Assembly (NCBI GenBank): GCA_009788055.1
Contig: WQSG01000025.1
Span: 1-40,542 of the forward strand
Source: Defluviitaleaceae bacterium
Lineage (GTDB): Bacteria > Bacillota > Clostridia > Lachnospirales > WQUN01
Length of the DNA stretch: 40,542 nucleotides
Reading direction: 5' to 3'
Numbering within the stretch: position 1 is the stretch's first letter; every line of letters begins with the position of its first letter. Positions 16,334-23,915 of the stretch are shown here, in pieces. A program made the translations under genes and the position numbers. The notes beneath the pieces were generated by a model that ran no database searches, had not been told where the DNA came from, and saw nothing but the letters and a program-made list of their open reading frames with translations.

Positions 16334-16852
16334 TTAAGATTCTGCAAATAAATGCACGCTATCAAATACAGCGTAGCCTAATATGGTTTGTTTATCGCAC
16401 TGTAATCGAGCATCAAAATCAAAGTACATCATATCGGTCAACGGGTCGTATGTGGAAACACATTGATGCAGTATCGACCGCCCAATAAGACAATCAAAGT
16501 TATTTGTTTCAGGCACAGTTACAGTCAGATTTTTGAAGTGCATTTTTCCCAGATAAAAGTGTGGAAGAATATATATCGGCGCATCTTGCTCTTTGCCAAT
16601 AACACCTTTTACTTTTACTTTTCCTACGGGTTGCAGTTGTTTACCGTCCTCACCTCGCACTTTGCGAAGTATCAGTTTCATGCGCTTGCTTGAAATACTT
16701 GTATTCTTTGCGCCACTATCCAATAACGCAAGAAACCTATCGCTAAATCCCAACTCGAAGCCCCCTGCACTTACTACCACAGAACTCAATTGGAATGGCT
16801 TAAAATTCTCCAAATAATTTTCTGTTTTTACATTTGGTTCTGCAAATTTCAC
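16334..16852 (-). CDS. Retropepsin-like aspartic protease
   Basis: A 172-residue soluble protein. LALLDSGAKNTSIS (42-54) carries the D-S/T-G-A active-site motif of clan AA single-lobe proteases, with Asp45 catalytic, preceded by a hydrophobic strand. A second signature, FDCLIGRSILHQ (about 117-128), matches the hydrophobic-hydrophobic-G-R/x strand found after the flap in retropepsin-like proteins. Such proteins act as homodimers. The start is GTG at 16852, overlapping the upstream 96-residue gene by GTGA, so the two are translationally coupled. It is not part of a retroelement here: no reverse transcriptase or integrase is near. Substrate unknown; the coupled partner is an obvious candidate. 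Confidence 0.8.
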   Translation of the reverse strand: MKFAEPNVKTENYLENFKPFQLSSVVVSAGGFELGFSDRFLALLDSGAKNTSISSKRMKLILRKVRGEDGKQLQPVGKVKVKGVIGKEQDAPIYILPHFYLGKMHFKNLTVTVPETNNFDCLIGRSILHQCVSTYDPLTDMMYFDFDARLQCDKQTILGYAVFDSVHLFAES

Positions 16853-17139
16853 AGTACCACCCCCCCGAGAAAGCTATCTAAACGAGCGGCCTGCAATGCA
16901 GAACCAAGTGAAATGCCTATTCCAAAAGCTGTTACCCCTCTGGATTCCATAGTTATACAATAATTTTCCATATATTCTTCTGCCTTTTCTTCATCATCGG
17001 GACTGCATACGAACAAAACATACGAGTCTCCGAAAGGTTTGTTTGCCACTGATACAAAAATTTTATCCGGATACTTATTCCAAAGCTGTTCAATGGGTCC
17101 AAAATCTATGGCATCGTTGCCCCAATAATCTTTTAACAT
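16849..17139 (-). CDS. Small protein of unknown function coupled to the aspartic protease
   Basis: A 96-residue, mildly acidic soluble protein beginning MLKDYWGNDAIDFGP. The middle part (KIFVSVANKPFGDSYVLFVCSPDDEEKAEEYMENY) looks like an alpha/beta fold; the C-terminus is Gly/Ala-rich (GVTAFGIGISLGSALQAARL). I recognise no family. GGAGGTGA lies seven bases before the ATG, a very strong ribosome site, and an extended -10 lies just upstream. Its stop overlaps the protease GTG start, which suggests the two are made in fixed ratio, as in partner or toxin-antitoxin-like pairs; that is inference. Confidence 0.72.
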   Translation of the reverse strand: MLKDYWGNDAIDFGPIEQLWNKYPDKIFVSVANKPFGDSYVLFVCSPDDEEKAEEYMENYCITMESRGVTAFGIGISLGSALQAARLDSFLGGVVL

Positions 17140-17163
17140 AATGCGGTCACCTCCTACTTTTTG

Positions 17164-17172
17164 ATTATACCA
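17164..17172 (-). promoter_or_regulatory. Extended -10 promoter of the small-protein/protease pair
   Basis: On the minus strand TGGTATAAT lies about 25 bases before the ATG at 17139; no good -35 is seen, as usual for extended -10 promoters. Confidence 0.45.
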
Positions 17173-17193
17173 TAAGTGGTGTACGCAAATAAC

Positions 17194-17225
17194 AAAAAAA
17201 TCGGCCTGCAGTAAGCCGATTTTTT
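17194..17225. terminator. Rho-independent terminator of gdhA
   Basis: A-run plus TCGGC (to 17205) pairs with GCCGA plus T-run (17215-17225). It lies 19 bases after the gdhA stop and ends that transcript before the small-protein/protease promoter. Confidence 0.85.
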
Positions 17226-17243
17226 CTGTTTTTTTGCTGTTGT

Positions 17244-18575
17244 TTACACAACACCCTGTGCCAACATTGCTTCTGCAACTTTTTTGAAGCCTGCGATATT
17301 CGCGCCTGCAACAAAATTGCCTTTCATATTGTACTCTTCGGCGGCGGCAGACATTTTTTGGTAGATGCCTGCCATTATGTCTTGCAGTTTGTTGTCTACC
17401 TCTTCAAATGTCCAGCTTAGGCGCATACTGTTTTGGCTCATTTCAAGGCAGGAAACTGCAACGCCGCCCGCGTTTGCGGCTTTACCCGGCGCAAAGAATA
17501 TGCCTTTTTCAAGGAAAACATCTACCGCTTCTGCGGTACAGGGCATATTCGCGCCTTCGCCAACGGCAATGCAACCGTTTGCCGCAAGGGCTTTTGCGTC
17601 CGCTTCATGCAATTCGTTTTGAGTGGCGCAGGGCAGTGCTATATCGCAGGGTACGTTCCACAAGCCTGTGCCCTCCGTGTATTTCGCGCTTGGGCGGGCT
17701 TTTGCGTACTCGCTTATGCGCTCACGGCGGTTTAGTTTTAAGTCTTTCATAAGGTCAAGGTCTAAACCGTCGGGGTCGTGAACAAAGCCACCTGAATCGC
17801 TCATGGTAATGGGGATTCCGCCAAGTTGATAGGTTTTTTCCGCCGCAAAAATCGCAACATTGCCGCTGCCGGAAATACTGCATTTTTTGCCGTCAAAACC
17901 GTTTTTCGCGCCCTTTAAGATATTGTCCATGAGGTACAGCAAACCGTAACCCGTGGCTTCCGTGCGCCCCAAAGAGCCGCCGTATGTTAGTCCTTTGCCC
18001 GTCAAAATACCTTCGTAACGCCCAACAATGCGCTTATACTGCCCGTACATATATCCAACTTCGCGCGCGCCAACGCCGATATCCCCTGCAGGGACGTCCT
18101 CGTCGGGGCCCAAGTATTTGCAAAGTTCCGTCATAAGGCTTTGGCAAAAACGCATAACTTCCGCATCGGATTTACCCTTGGGGTCGAAATCCGCGCCGCC
18201 TTTTCCGCCGCCGATTGGCAAGCCCGTTAGCGAATTTTTAAAGACTTGTTCAAAGCCCAAAAATTTCAAAACACTCAAATTAACAGACGGGTGAAAACGC
18301 ATTCCGCCCTTATACGGCCCAATCGCGCTGGAAAACTGCACGCGGTACGCCGTGTTTACCTGCACCTGATTTTTGTCGTCCAACCAAGGCACCCGAAACA
18401 CAATTGCCCTTTCCGGAATAGACATCTTTTTTAGAATGCCCGCTTCCTGATACTTCGGCTCGTTGTCTACAACAGGGGCAAGTGCGGAAAATACTTCTGT
18501 CATCGCTTGGTGAAACTCCGATTCGCCCGGCGTTTTTCCAATTACTTCTTGGATTAAATTTTTCGTGTACGACAT
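17244..18575 (-). CDS. gdhA: Glutamate dehydrogenase, hexameric type
   Basis: Catalyses reversible reductive amination of 2-oxoglutarate to glutamate, linking ammonium to amino-acid metabolism. Length (443) is that of the hexameric small GDH class. Visible signatures are KGGMRFHPSV, LPIGGGKGGADFDPKG with the catalytic Lys region, DVPAGDIGVGAREVGYM, a Rossmann SISGSGNVA and the C-terminal EGANMPCTAEA. The cofactor is probably NADPH given its similarity to anabolic enzymes, but this cannot be fixed by eye. AGGAG lies seven bases before the ATG; it has its own promoter and terminator and is a single-gene unit. Confidence 0.96.
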   Translation of the reverse strand: MSYTKNLIQEVIGKTPGESEFHQAMTEVFSALAPVVDNEPKYQEAGILKKMSIPERAIVFRVPWLDDKNQVQVNTAYRVQFSSAIGPYKGGMRFHPSVNLSVLKFLGFEQVFKNSLTGLPIGGGKGGADFDPKGKSDAEVMRFCQSLMTELCKYLGPDEDVPAGDIGVGAREVGYMYGQYKRIVGRYEGILTGKGLTYGGSLGRTEATGYGLLYLMDNILKGAKNGFDGKKCSISGSGNVAIFAAEKTYQLGGIPITMSDSGGFVHDPDGLDLDLMKDLKLNRRERISEYAKARPSAKYTEGTGLWNVPCDIALPCATQNELHEADAKALAANGCIAVGEGANMPCTAEAVDVFLEKGIFFAPGKAANAGGVAVSCLEMSQNSMRLSWTFEEVDNKLQDIMAGIYQKMSAAAEEYNMKGNFVAGANIAGFKKVAEAMLAQGVV

Positions 18576-18616
18576 AAATCATCTCCTCAAATATTTTTTC
18601 ACTTTTTCCGTTGATA

Positions 18617-18644
18617 ATTATACATTTTTTTGCGGCGATTGCAA
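18617..18644 (-). promoter_or_regulatory. Sigma-A promoter of gdhA
   Basis: On the minus strand TTGCAA (18639-18644) and TATAAT (18617-18622) with a 16-base spacer, about 40 bases before the gdhA ATG. Confidence 0.6.
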
Positions 18645-18664
18645 AAAAAATATTAGAACGCTTC

Positions 18665-19822
18665 TTATTGATTAAGCGGTTCGTTGTATCGCGCAATTCT
18701 TTCAAGAATGCGCACGGCGTCCGCGCCCTCTGCGGGCGTTGGCTGAAAATCGTTGCGATACCGCACAGACGACATGAAAACGGGAATGATATTCGTCTCA
18801 TTGTACGGCGTAAGTTCGCCGCGATAGAACGTGAATTTTTGCTGAAAAATAAACGCGTCTTGGTCGGCAGGGTTTGCGTTTCCGCCGAAAGAAAAATCTG
18901 CCAGTGAGTACACAATAAACCGCCCCGCGTATTCCTCAATGCCCTGAATAACATGAGGGTGCGACCCAAGAACCAAATCCGCGCCCGCCCGCAAAGTAAA
19001 CCGCCCTATGTTAATCTGATATGGTTGCGGAAAAGTCTCCAGCTCCACGCCCCAGTGGTTGAACGCAATAATTAACTGCGCTCCGTCGCGGCGCAGGCGT
19101 TCTATTGATGCTGTAACGCGGCGGCGGTTTTCTGCCGTATCCGCCCAAATGCTGTGCCCGAAAAGCCCCACCTTGATTCCGTTTACTTCCTTTATTAGTA
19201 GCGTTTCGTTACCGAAATATTCCACCCCAACATAGCGCAACGCGTCTTGCGTATCGCGATAGCCCTGCATACCAAAATCGCGGGAATGATTATTCGCGAT
19301 GGTAACGGCATCAATATTACCCGCCGAAAGCACCTGCGCAAAATGCGGCGGCGCACGAAAAAGAAACTCCTTATCCTGCGGCGCGGCGATAATATCCGTC
19401 AACGCCCCTTCCAAATTTACAATCGAAAGACAGCTTTCGTAAAAGATATGCGCCACATTCGCAAAAAAAATACTGTGGTCATACCCGCTTTCGCGAAACT
19501 CCCGCATAAATTCATGATACCCGCGCCAGCGGTGGTCGCCGCCCAACGTAACATCCCCAGCCGCCGAAACCAAAACCGTAACCGTGTACGGACACGAAAT
19601 ATCATCCGCGTCTTCCTCCTGCGGCTCTTTTTCCTCTATGTACTCCACAATCGGCGGCGGCGCAGGCGTCCAAATTTCACCCGCACTCCCCTTCTCCGCA
19701 AACACAACCAAAACCTCGTCCCCGCCACCCAACACGCCAAAATAAACCATCGCCGCAACCGCCCCGCCACCCAGCGCGAGAGTCATACACATTGTAATAA
19801 TCGTAACTGTTAAAAATTTCAC
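18665..19822 (-). CDS. CapA-family (PGA_cap) metallophosphatase-like membrane protein
   Basis: A 385-residue protein with an N-terminal signal anchor (about 5-30), a Pro/Glu-rich linker, and a CapA domain from about residue 80: SAAGDVTLGGD, SIVNLEGALTD, TIANNHSRDFG, FNHWGVE and LGSHPHVIQGIE. These correspond to the metal-binding motifs of the calcineurin-like fold of PgsA/CapA proteins linked to poly-gamma-glutamate or capsule export. No capB/capC genes are adjacent, so the true substrate is open. The start is GTG at 19822 with GGGAG nine bases upstream. It sits downstream of the mreB-mgsA operon, separated by repeats of families B and A. Confidence 0.88.
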   Translation of the reverse strand: MKFLTVTIITMCMTLALGGGAVAAMVYFGVLGGGDEVLVVFAEKGSAGEIWTPAPPPIVEYIEEKEPQEEDADDISCPYTVTVLVSAAGDVTLGGDHRWRGYHEFMREFRESGYDHSIFFANVAHIFYESCLSIVNLEGALTDIIAAPQDKEFLFRAPPHFAQVLSAGNIDAVTIANNHSRDFGMQGYRDTQDALRYVGVEYFGNETLLIKEVNGIKVGLFGHSIWADTAENRRRVTASIERLRRDGAQLIIAFNHWGVELETFPQPYQINIGRFTLRAGADLVLGSHPHVIQGIEEYAGRFIVYSLADFSFGGNANPADQDAFIFQQKFTFYRGELTPYNETNIIPVFMSSVRYRNDFQPTPAEGADAVRILERIARYNEPLNQ

Positions 19823-19842
19823 TTTTTAACACTCCCTTTAAA

Positions 19843-19916
19843 TTCTCGGGGGCTCTGCCCCCGAACCCCCGCAAACTTTTTGAAAAAAGTTTGAACAAAA
19901 ACTTTAAATTTGGACT
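19843..19916 (+). repeat. Family A multi-hairpin repeat, copy
   Basis: Hairpin CGGGGGC/GCCCCCG (19847-19863), then AACCCCC, then hairpin CAAACTTTTT/AAAAAGTTTG (19872-19893), then AAAACTTTAAATTT. Nearly the same order is found on the minus strand at 32098-32172. The stretch 19823-20035 contains only this and the family B copy. Confidence 0.8.
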
Positions 19917-19940
19917 GGCGATAAACGATTTCGTATCCCC

Positions 19941-20031
19941 AAAACCGCGCGTATGCGCGGTTTTGAGTTAGGGGTCAAGGGGACTTGTCCCCTTGCAGGG
20001 GGGATTGGGGGACGGAGTCCCCCAAGGTCTT
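19941..20031 (-). repeat. Family B stop-adjacent hairpin repeat, copy 2
   Basis: Read on the minus strand it begins five bases after the mgsA stop with GACCTTGGGGGACTCCGTCC, then AAGGGGACAAGTCCCCTT, then the hairpin AAAACCGCGC/GCGCGGTTTT (19941-19964). The last hairpin could terminate the operon. Confidence 0.85.
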
Positions 20032-20035
20032 ATCT

Positions 20036-20434
20036 TTATCTTTTCAGATTAAGCCGCCAGTCCAAATCGCCGCGGTTAAGGGCGAGAAGGAGGAGTTCTG
20101 CGGTGGCAAGGTTGCTTGCAATGGGGATGTTTTGGGAATCGCAAATTCGCAAGAGGGAGTCTATGTCGGGTTCGTAATGCTTGGGGTTGAGGGGGTCTTG
20201 CAGGAAGATTACGAGGTCTATGTCGTTTAGCGAAACTTGCGAACTAAGCTGTTGCGCCCCGCCAAGATGCCCCGCAAGATATTTTGACACGTGCAAGTTT
20301 GTTGCGTCTTCCACAATTTGCCCCGTTGTTCCCGTGGCAAAAATTTTGTGATTACTCAAAATGTGTCTGTATGCAACGCAAAGGTTTGCCATCAATTTTT
20401 TCTTATTATCATGCGCTATTAATGCGATGTTCAT
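20036..20434 (-). CDS. mgsA: Methylglyoxal synthase family protein lacking catalytic residues
   Basis: Family members convert dihydroxyacetone phosphate to methylglyoxal and phosphate. Overall identity is clear: IALIAHDNKK (3-12), FATGTTGQI (32-40), VIFLQDPLNP (75-84) and IASNLATAE. Two residues central to the E. coli enzyme are changed: GGDQQ (Asp71) reads GGAQQ with Ala60, and His98 aligns with Tyr87 (KHYEPD), although a His lies one residue earlier. Asp9, Asp80 and Asp90 (E. coli 20, 91, 101) remain. Synthase activity is therefore doubtful; a regulatory or altered role is possible. It overlaps rodA by 4 bases and is the last gene of the mreB operon. Confidence 0.9.
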   Translation of the reverse strand: MNIALIAHDNKKKLMANLCVAYRHILSNHKIFATGTTGQIVEDATNLHVSKYLAGHLGGAQQLSSQVSLNDIDLVIFLQDPLNPKHYEPDIDSLLRICDSQNIPIASNLATAELLLLALNRGDLDWRLNLKR

Positions 20435-21618
20435 TTGTCTTCCTCCGTTTCGGGCTGGTCGAACATGGACTTGGGCTTGCGCGGCAAGCCAACATTAAGC
20501 ACCATCCCAATTGCAATCATATGCACCCAAATCATAGAGCCGCCGTAGGAAAGAAACGGAAACGGCATTCCCGTATTGGGCAGAAGGTCTGTTGCCACAC
20601 CAACGTGAAAAAACGTCTCAAAAATAAGCATTCCCGCAACACCGGCGGCAATAAGTTTGCCCTCTGTGTCCACGGCTTTAAGCGCGATACGAATGCAACG
20701 CACAATCACAAACGCCACAACTCCAAGAAGCGTAACCGCACCCACAAAACCAAACTGCGTTGCGGCAACGGAAAACACAAAGTCGTTATGCCCCAGAATG
20801 ATATACGGGTTTTCCAAAAATCCGCGCCCCGTAAGCCCGCCCGTGCCAATGGCATACAACGAGCGTTCTGTTTGATACCGCGCCCATTGGTCTGCCATTT
20901 CTGGGCGCAAAAAGCTTTCAATGCGCCGCCACTGCCACTCGCTTAAAAATCGCGTTAGAATAATCGGCGTTTGCCGCTGTAAATCGAACCAAACAACAAT
21001 GCCGACAGGCGCGATAACCGCCGCCGACACCAAAATAGTGCGCCAATACAAACCGCCGACAAACAGCACCACCAGCGATATACTCAAAACCACCATAGAC
21101 GCCGAAAACGAAGGTTGCATAAACACCAGCAAAACAGGCACGATAATCAAAATAGCAAGCGGCACAAGCAACAGCGGACGGTTGAACCTATCCTTAAAAA
21201 CATCCAAAAACTTAGCCATAAAAATTGTCATAAAAATTTTAGCAAACTCGGAAGGTTGCATACTCAAAAACCCAATAAACGGCACAGGAATCCAAATCCA
21301 CCGCGCAACGCCCGTATGGTCGTCCGCGCCGATAATCATTACAACAACCAGCAACAGCAACATCAAGCCATAAATATACACATAAAACCGTGTGATAAAA
21401 TGATAATCAATCATCGAAAACGCAACCATAAGCACAGCCCCGGAAATAATAAACATCCGTTGCCGCCGCCAAAGCCCGCCGTCACTATTAACAATCATGC
21501 GCGGAATAAGCTCCGCATTTGCAGACGCATAAATCATCACAACGCCAAAAACGCCCAGCGCGATAACCGCCAGCGCGAGCAAATAATCATACGATTTCGG
21601 GACTTGTTTCCAGTGCAT
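20431..21618 (-). CDS. rodA: RodA/FtsW-family peptidoglycan glycosyltransferase
   Basis: A SEDS-family membrane protein of 395 residues with about ten transmembrane helices. It polymerises lipid II during cell elongation with PBP2, encoded upstream. Visible signatures are PFIGFLSMQPSEFAK, the catalytic Asp/Glu-region loops, and the C-terminal LLPNTGMPFPFLSYGGSMIW typical of RodA/FtsW. Context beside mreBCD and mrdA favours RodA over FtsW or SpoVE. Its ATGA overlap with mgsA indicates translational coupling. Confidence 0.94.
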   Translation of the reverse strand: MHWKQVPKSYDYLLALAVIALGVFGVVMIYASANAELIPRMIVNSDGGLWRRQRMFIISGAVLMVAFSMIDYHFITRFYVYIYGLMLLLLVVVMIIGADDHTGVARWIWIPVPFIGFLSMQPSEFAKIFMTIFMAKFLDVFKDRFNRPLLLVPLAILIIVPVLLVFMQPSFSASMVVLSISLVVLFVGGLYWRTILVSAAVIAPVGIVVWFDLQRQTPIILTRFLSEWQWRRIESFLRPEMADQWARYQTERSLYAIGTGGLTGRGFLENPYIILGHNDFVFSVAATQFGFVGAVTLLGVVAFVIVRCIRIALKAVDTEGKLIAAGVAGMLIFETFFHVGVATDLLPNTGMPFPFLSYGGSMIWVHMIAIGMVLNVGLPRKPKSMFDQPETEEDK

Positions 21619-21627
21619 ATTATTTCC

Positions 21628-21909
21628 CTACTTCTTTTTCTTGCGCATATTTTTGATGGGAATATTCGCGTACAGAACGGGTACGGTTTTGTTGTTGTCG
21701 TCCGTGGTTTGTTCGATGTTAATGTCCATGCCGATTGCCTCGTCGATGTCCATATATTTTGCGATTACCTGCATGATATCGTTTTTCATCATCTCAAGAA
21801 GGTCTGTGGAGCAATTTGCGCGGTCGTGAATAAGCACGAGTTTTAAGCGGTCTTTCGCCACAGAGCCGGACTGTGGTTTTTTAGAGAAAATGTTTTTTAA
21901 AAATTCCAT
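21628..21909 (-). CDS. minE: MinE, topological specificity factor
   Basis: MinE stimulates MinD ATPase and drives displacement of MinCD from mid-cell. The N-terminus (MEFLKNIFSKK) is the amphipathic membrane-targeting helix. The segment KDRLKLVLIHDRANCSTDLLEMMKNDIMQVIAKYM is the MinD-binding and dimerisation part. I place the start at ATG 21909 with GGAGG nine bases upstream; the frame opens at a TTG six bases earlier with poor spacing. It follows minD by 13 bases. Confidence 0.93.
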   Translation of the reverse strand: MEFLKNIFSKKPQSGSVAKDRLKLVLIHDRANCSTDLLEMMKNDIMQVIAKYMDIDEAIGMDINIEQTTDDNNKTVPVLYANIPIKNMRKKKK

Positions 21910-21922
21910 GTCCAACGCCCTC

Positions 21923-22717
21923 CTATTTATTGAAAAGTTTTTTCTTTAGTTTTGCCATAAAACCGGTAGGAATATCTAAATCCATAAGAGGCACGGTTTC
22001 GCCGTTCATGCGGCGGCAGATATCGCGAAACGCTTGCCCCGCAAAAGACTCTTTATCGCAAACACAAGGCTCGCCCTTGTTTGTTGCGATAACAATGCCC
22101 TCGTCATCGGGCACAACGCCCAGTACGTCTATTGCCAAAATTTCGGTTACGTCTTCCAGTGCCATCATGTCGCCGCGTTTCACCATGTTCACGCGGATTC
22201 TGTTTAGGATTAACAATGGCGAACTAACTTCTGCCGCTTCCAGCAAACCGATAATTCTATCCGCGTCACGCACGGCAGAAACCTCCGGCGTTGTTACAAC
22301 AATTGCCTTATCCGCGCCCGCAATCGCATTTCTGAAACCCTGTTCAATTCCCGCAGGGCAATCCAGAATTACATAGTCGAATTCTTCGCGCAACTGTTCG
22401 CAAAGTTTTTTCATTTGTTCGGGCGTAACCGCGTCTTTGTCCTTCGTCTGCGCCGCAGGCAACAAATGCAACGTAGGGTAACGCTTGTCCTTTATAAGAG
22501 CCTGCTTCAAGCGGCATTTGCCCTCAATTACGTCAATCAGGTCGAAAACAATTCTGTTTTCCAGCCCCATCACAACGTCCAAATTCCGCAGACCAATATC
22601 CGCGTCAACAAGAACAACTTTTTTCTCCAACAGCGCAAGCCCCGCGCCCAAATTTGCGGTAGTCGTAGTCTTACCAACCCCGCCCTTACCTGATGTGATT
22701 ACATAAACTTCTCCCAT
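21923..22717 (-). CDS. minD: MinD, septum-site-determining ATPase
   Basis: A 264-residue ParA/MinD-type ATPase. The deviant Walker A is GKGGVGKTTTTANLG (10-24), the switch region VVLVDADIGLRNLDVVMG, and Walker B YVILDCPAGIEQG. The C-terminal LKKKLFNK is the amphipathic membrane-targeting helix. MinD recruits MinC to the membrane and is cycled by MinE. Confidence 0.97.
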   Translation of the reverse strand: MGEVYVITSGKGGVGKTTTTANLGAGLALLEKKVVLVDADIGLRNLDVVMGLENRIVFDLIDVIEGKCRLKQALIKDKRYPTLHLLPAAQTKDKDAVTPEQMKKLCEQLREEFDYVILDCPAGIEQGFRNAIAGADKAIVVTTPEVSAVRDADRIIGLLEAAEVSSPLLILNRIRVNMVKRGDMMALEDVTEILAIDVLGVVPDDEGIVIATNKGEPCVCDKESFAGQAFRDICRRMNGETVPLMDLDIPTGFMAKLKKKLFNK

Positions 22718-22741
22718 TTTAAATATCTCCCTCTGTATTTT

Positions 22742-23458
22742 TTAAAGCGGCCCTATGAAAACTTGCCCGTCTTTTATATATGCGTAAGCCGCCGCAGAAC
22801 GTACATTTTTTGCCGTGTCCGGCACGTATGAAATCAGCCCTGCTATGCGCAGTTGCGTCGGGCGAAGAAACAGCGCGGAAACGAAACATGATTCATCACC
22901 GCTTGCGCCCGCGTGAGCCATTCCTTTTAATGCGCCCAGAACGACGACATTGCCATCAGCAACAATTTCGCTGCCGGGGTTGACGTCGCCCATAATCACA
23001 ACAGAGCCTTTATACTTGATGCTCTGCCCTGAACGCAACCCGCCGTGATAATACGCCGTAAGGCTTTCCTTTTTGCCGCTGTTCCTCGGAACGGAAGACG
23101 GATGCGCGGGCGATTCCGCGCCCTCGGAATCCTCGCCGAAAACCGAGACCTCTCCCGCCCCTACTGCCCCGTTTGCGTTTCCATTCCCGTTCGGCGTGAC
23201 AAAATCTTCGCCCTGCACAAACGTGATATCCAAGTTGGTTTCCTCCGTGATTATATCAATAAGCGTCTTTTCGGCAAAGTCGTCCAGCTCCCGCCCTTTG
23301 AACGCGACCTTCGTATCTGCCCCGTCAAAAAACTGCTTGCCCTGCGAAACCTTCTTCCGCAAACTTTCCTTTATTGCCTCAAAATCCGCCTCGGCATCAA
23401 GGATAATGCTAATGCCGTCCTTCTGCCCTTTCAGTGTTACAATCTGTTTGGTAGCCAT
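22742..23458 (-). CDS. minC: MinC, septum-site-determining FtsZ inhibitor
   Basis: The N-terminal domain (about 1-85) binds FtsZ. A Gly/Ser/Pro-rich linker (about 85-135) joins it to the C-terminal right-handed beta-helix (YYHGGLRSGQSIKYKGSVVIMGDVNPGSEI, NVVVLGALKGMAHAG, LRIAGLISY), which dimerises and binds MinD. Length is normal. It is preceded in the operon by a two-gene small-protein cassette instead of directly by mrdA. Confidence 0.95.
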   Translation of the reverse strand: MATKQIVTLKGQKDGISIILDAEADFEAIKESLRKKVSQGKQFFDGADTKVAFKGRELDDFAEKTLIDIITEETNLDITFVQGEDFVTPNGNGNANGAVGAGEVSVFGEDSEGAESPAHPSSVPRNSGKKESLTAYYHGGLRSGQSIKYKGSVVIMGDVNPGSEIVADGNVVVLGALKGMAHAGASGDESCFVSALFLRPTQLRIAGLISYVPDTAKNVRSAAAYAYIKDGQVFIGPL

Positions 23459-23481
23459 AATTCCCCCGTGGTTCGTATTTT

Positions 23482-23715
23482 TTAACTTTCACTGCCGCTC
23501 TCATCTTTTTTCTTTATTCCATACTCCAGTGCCACGCCGATACCCGCGCCTACGGCTGTTCCTATCCCTGCCCCTATAGCGATATCGCCTGTAATAACCC
23601 CAAACACCACTCCAATTCCGGAACCAATCCCTGCACCCAGCCCAATATACATACCGCCGTTACCCTGCTCGCATTCATTCCGTTTTTTGTTCGCAATATT
23701 TTTATCATCGTTCAT
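23482..23715 (-). CDS. Small glycine-zipper membrane protein
   Basis: A 77-residue protein with a short hydrophilic head, two hydrophobic segments full of GxxxG and GxGxG spacing (IGLGAGIGSGIGVVFGVI and IAIGAGIGTAVGAGIGVAL), and a charged tail KKKDESGSES. Glycine-zipper proteins of this form are common in Firmicutes and of unknown function; helical packing in the membrane is expected. GGAGG lies seven bases before the ATG, inside the end of the preceding 36-codon frame. The pair sits between mrdA and minC and would be transcribed with the cell-shape operon. Confidence 0.75.
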   Translation of the reverse strand: MNDDKNIANKKRNECEQGNGGMYIGLGAGIGSGIGVVFGVITGDIAIGAGIGTAVGAGIGVALEYGIKKKDESGSES

Positions 23716-23825
23716 TACACTACCTCCGCAGTTTTGTTCAGTTGGTTACTATATAATCGCGTCGCATCATCTTCCGCCCATTGCCTTCTCAACGCTGCCA
23801 TTGTTTCATTACGGCTTGCTGTCAT
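23715..23825 (-). CDS. 36-residue small protein coupled to the glycine-zipper gene
   Basis: A short frame begins with ATG at 23825, preceded by GAGGAGAGG with good spacing, and ends in TAA that overlaps the next ATG (TAATG). The product starts MTASRNETMAALRRQW and is charged, helical and soluble. I recognise no family. The strong ribosome site and the overlap support real translation; length alone would not. Confidence 0.55.
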   Translation of the reverse strand: MTASRNETMAALRRQWAEDDATRLYSNQLNKTAEVV

Positions 23826-23848
23826 GTCAAACCTCTCCTCAAAAAAAA

Positions 23849-23909
23849 TTAGGGGGTCAAGGGGACTACGTCCCCTTGCAGGGGATTGGGGACGGAGTCC
23901 CCGAGGTCT
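23849..23909 (-). repeat. Family B stop-adjacent hairpin repeat, copy 3
   Basis: Read on the minus strand it begins six bases after the mrdA stop with GACCTCGGGGACTCCGTCCC, then AAGGGGACGTAGTCCCCTT. The CCGCGC hairpin of copies 1 and 2 is absent, so readthrough to the small genes and min genes may be allowed. Confidence 0.82.
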
Positions 23910-23915
23910 TTCTCT

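Noticed and set aside
16334..16852. Protease gene as part of a retrotransposon or retron
   Set aside because: No reverse transcriptase, integrase or long terminal repeats lie nearby; only the DSGA domain is shared with retroviral proteases.
13493..23909. CRISPR array from the repeated GC-rich units
   Set aside because: Copies are kilobases apart, not regularly spaced, and no cas genes are present.
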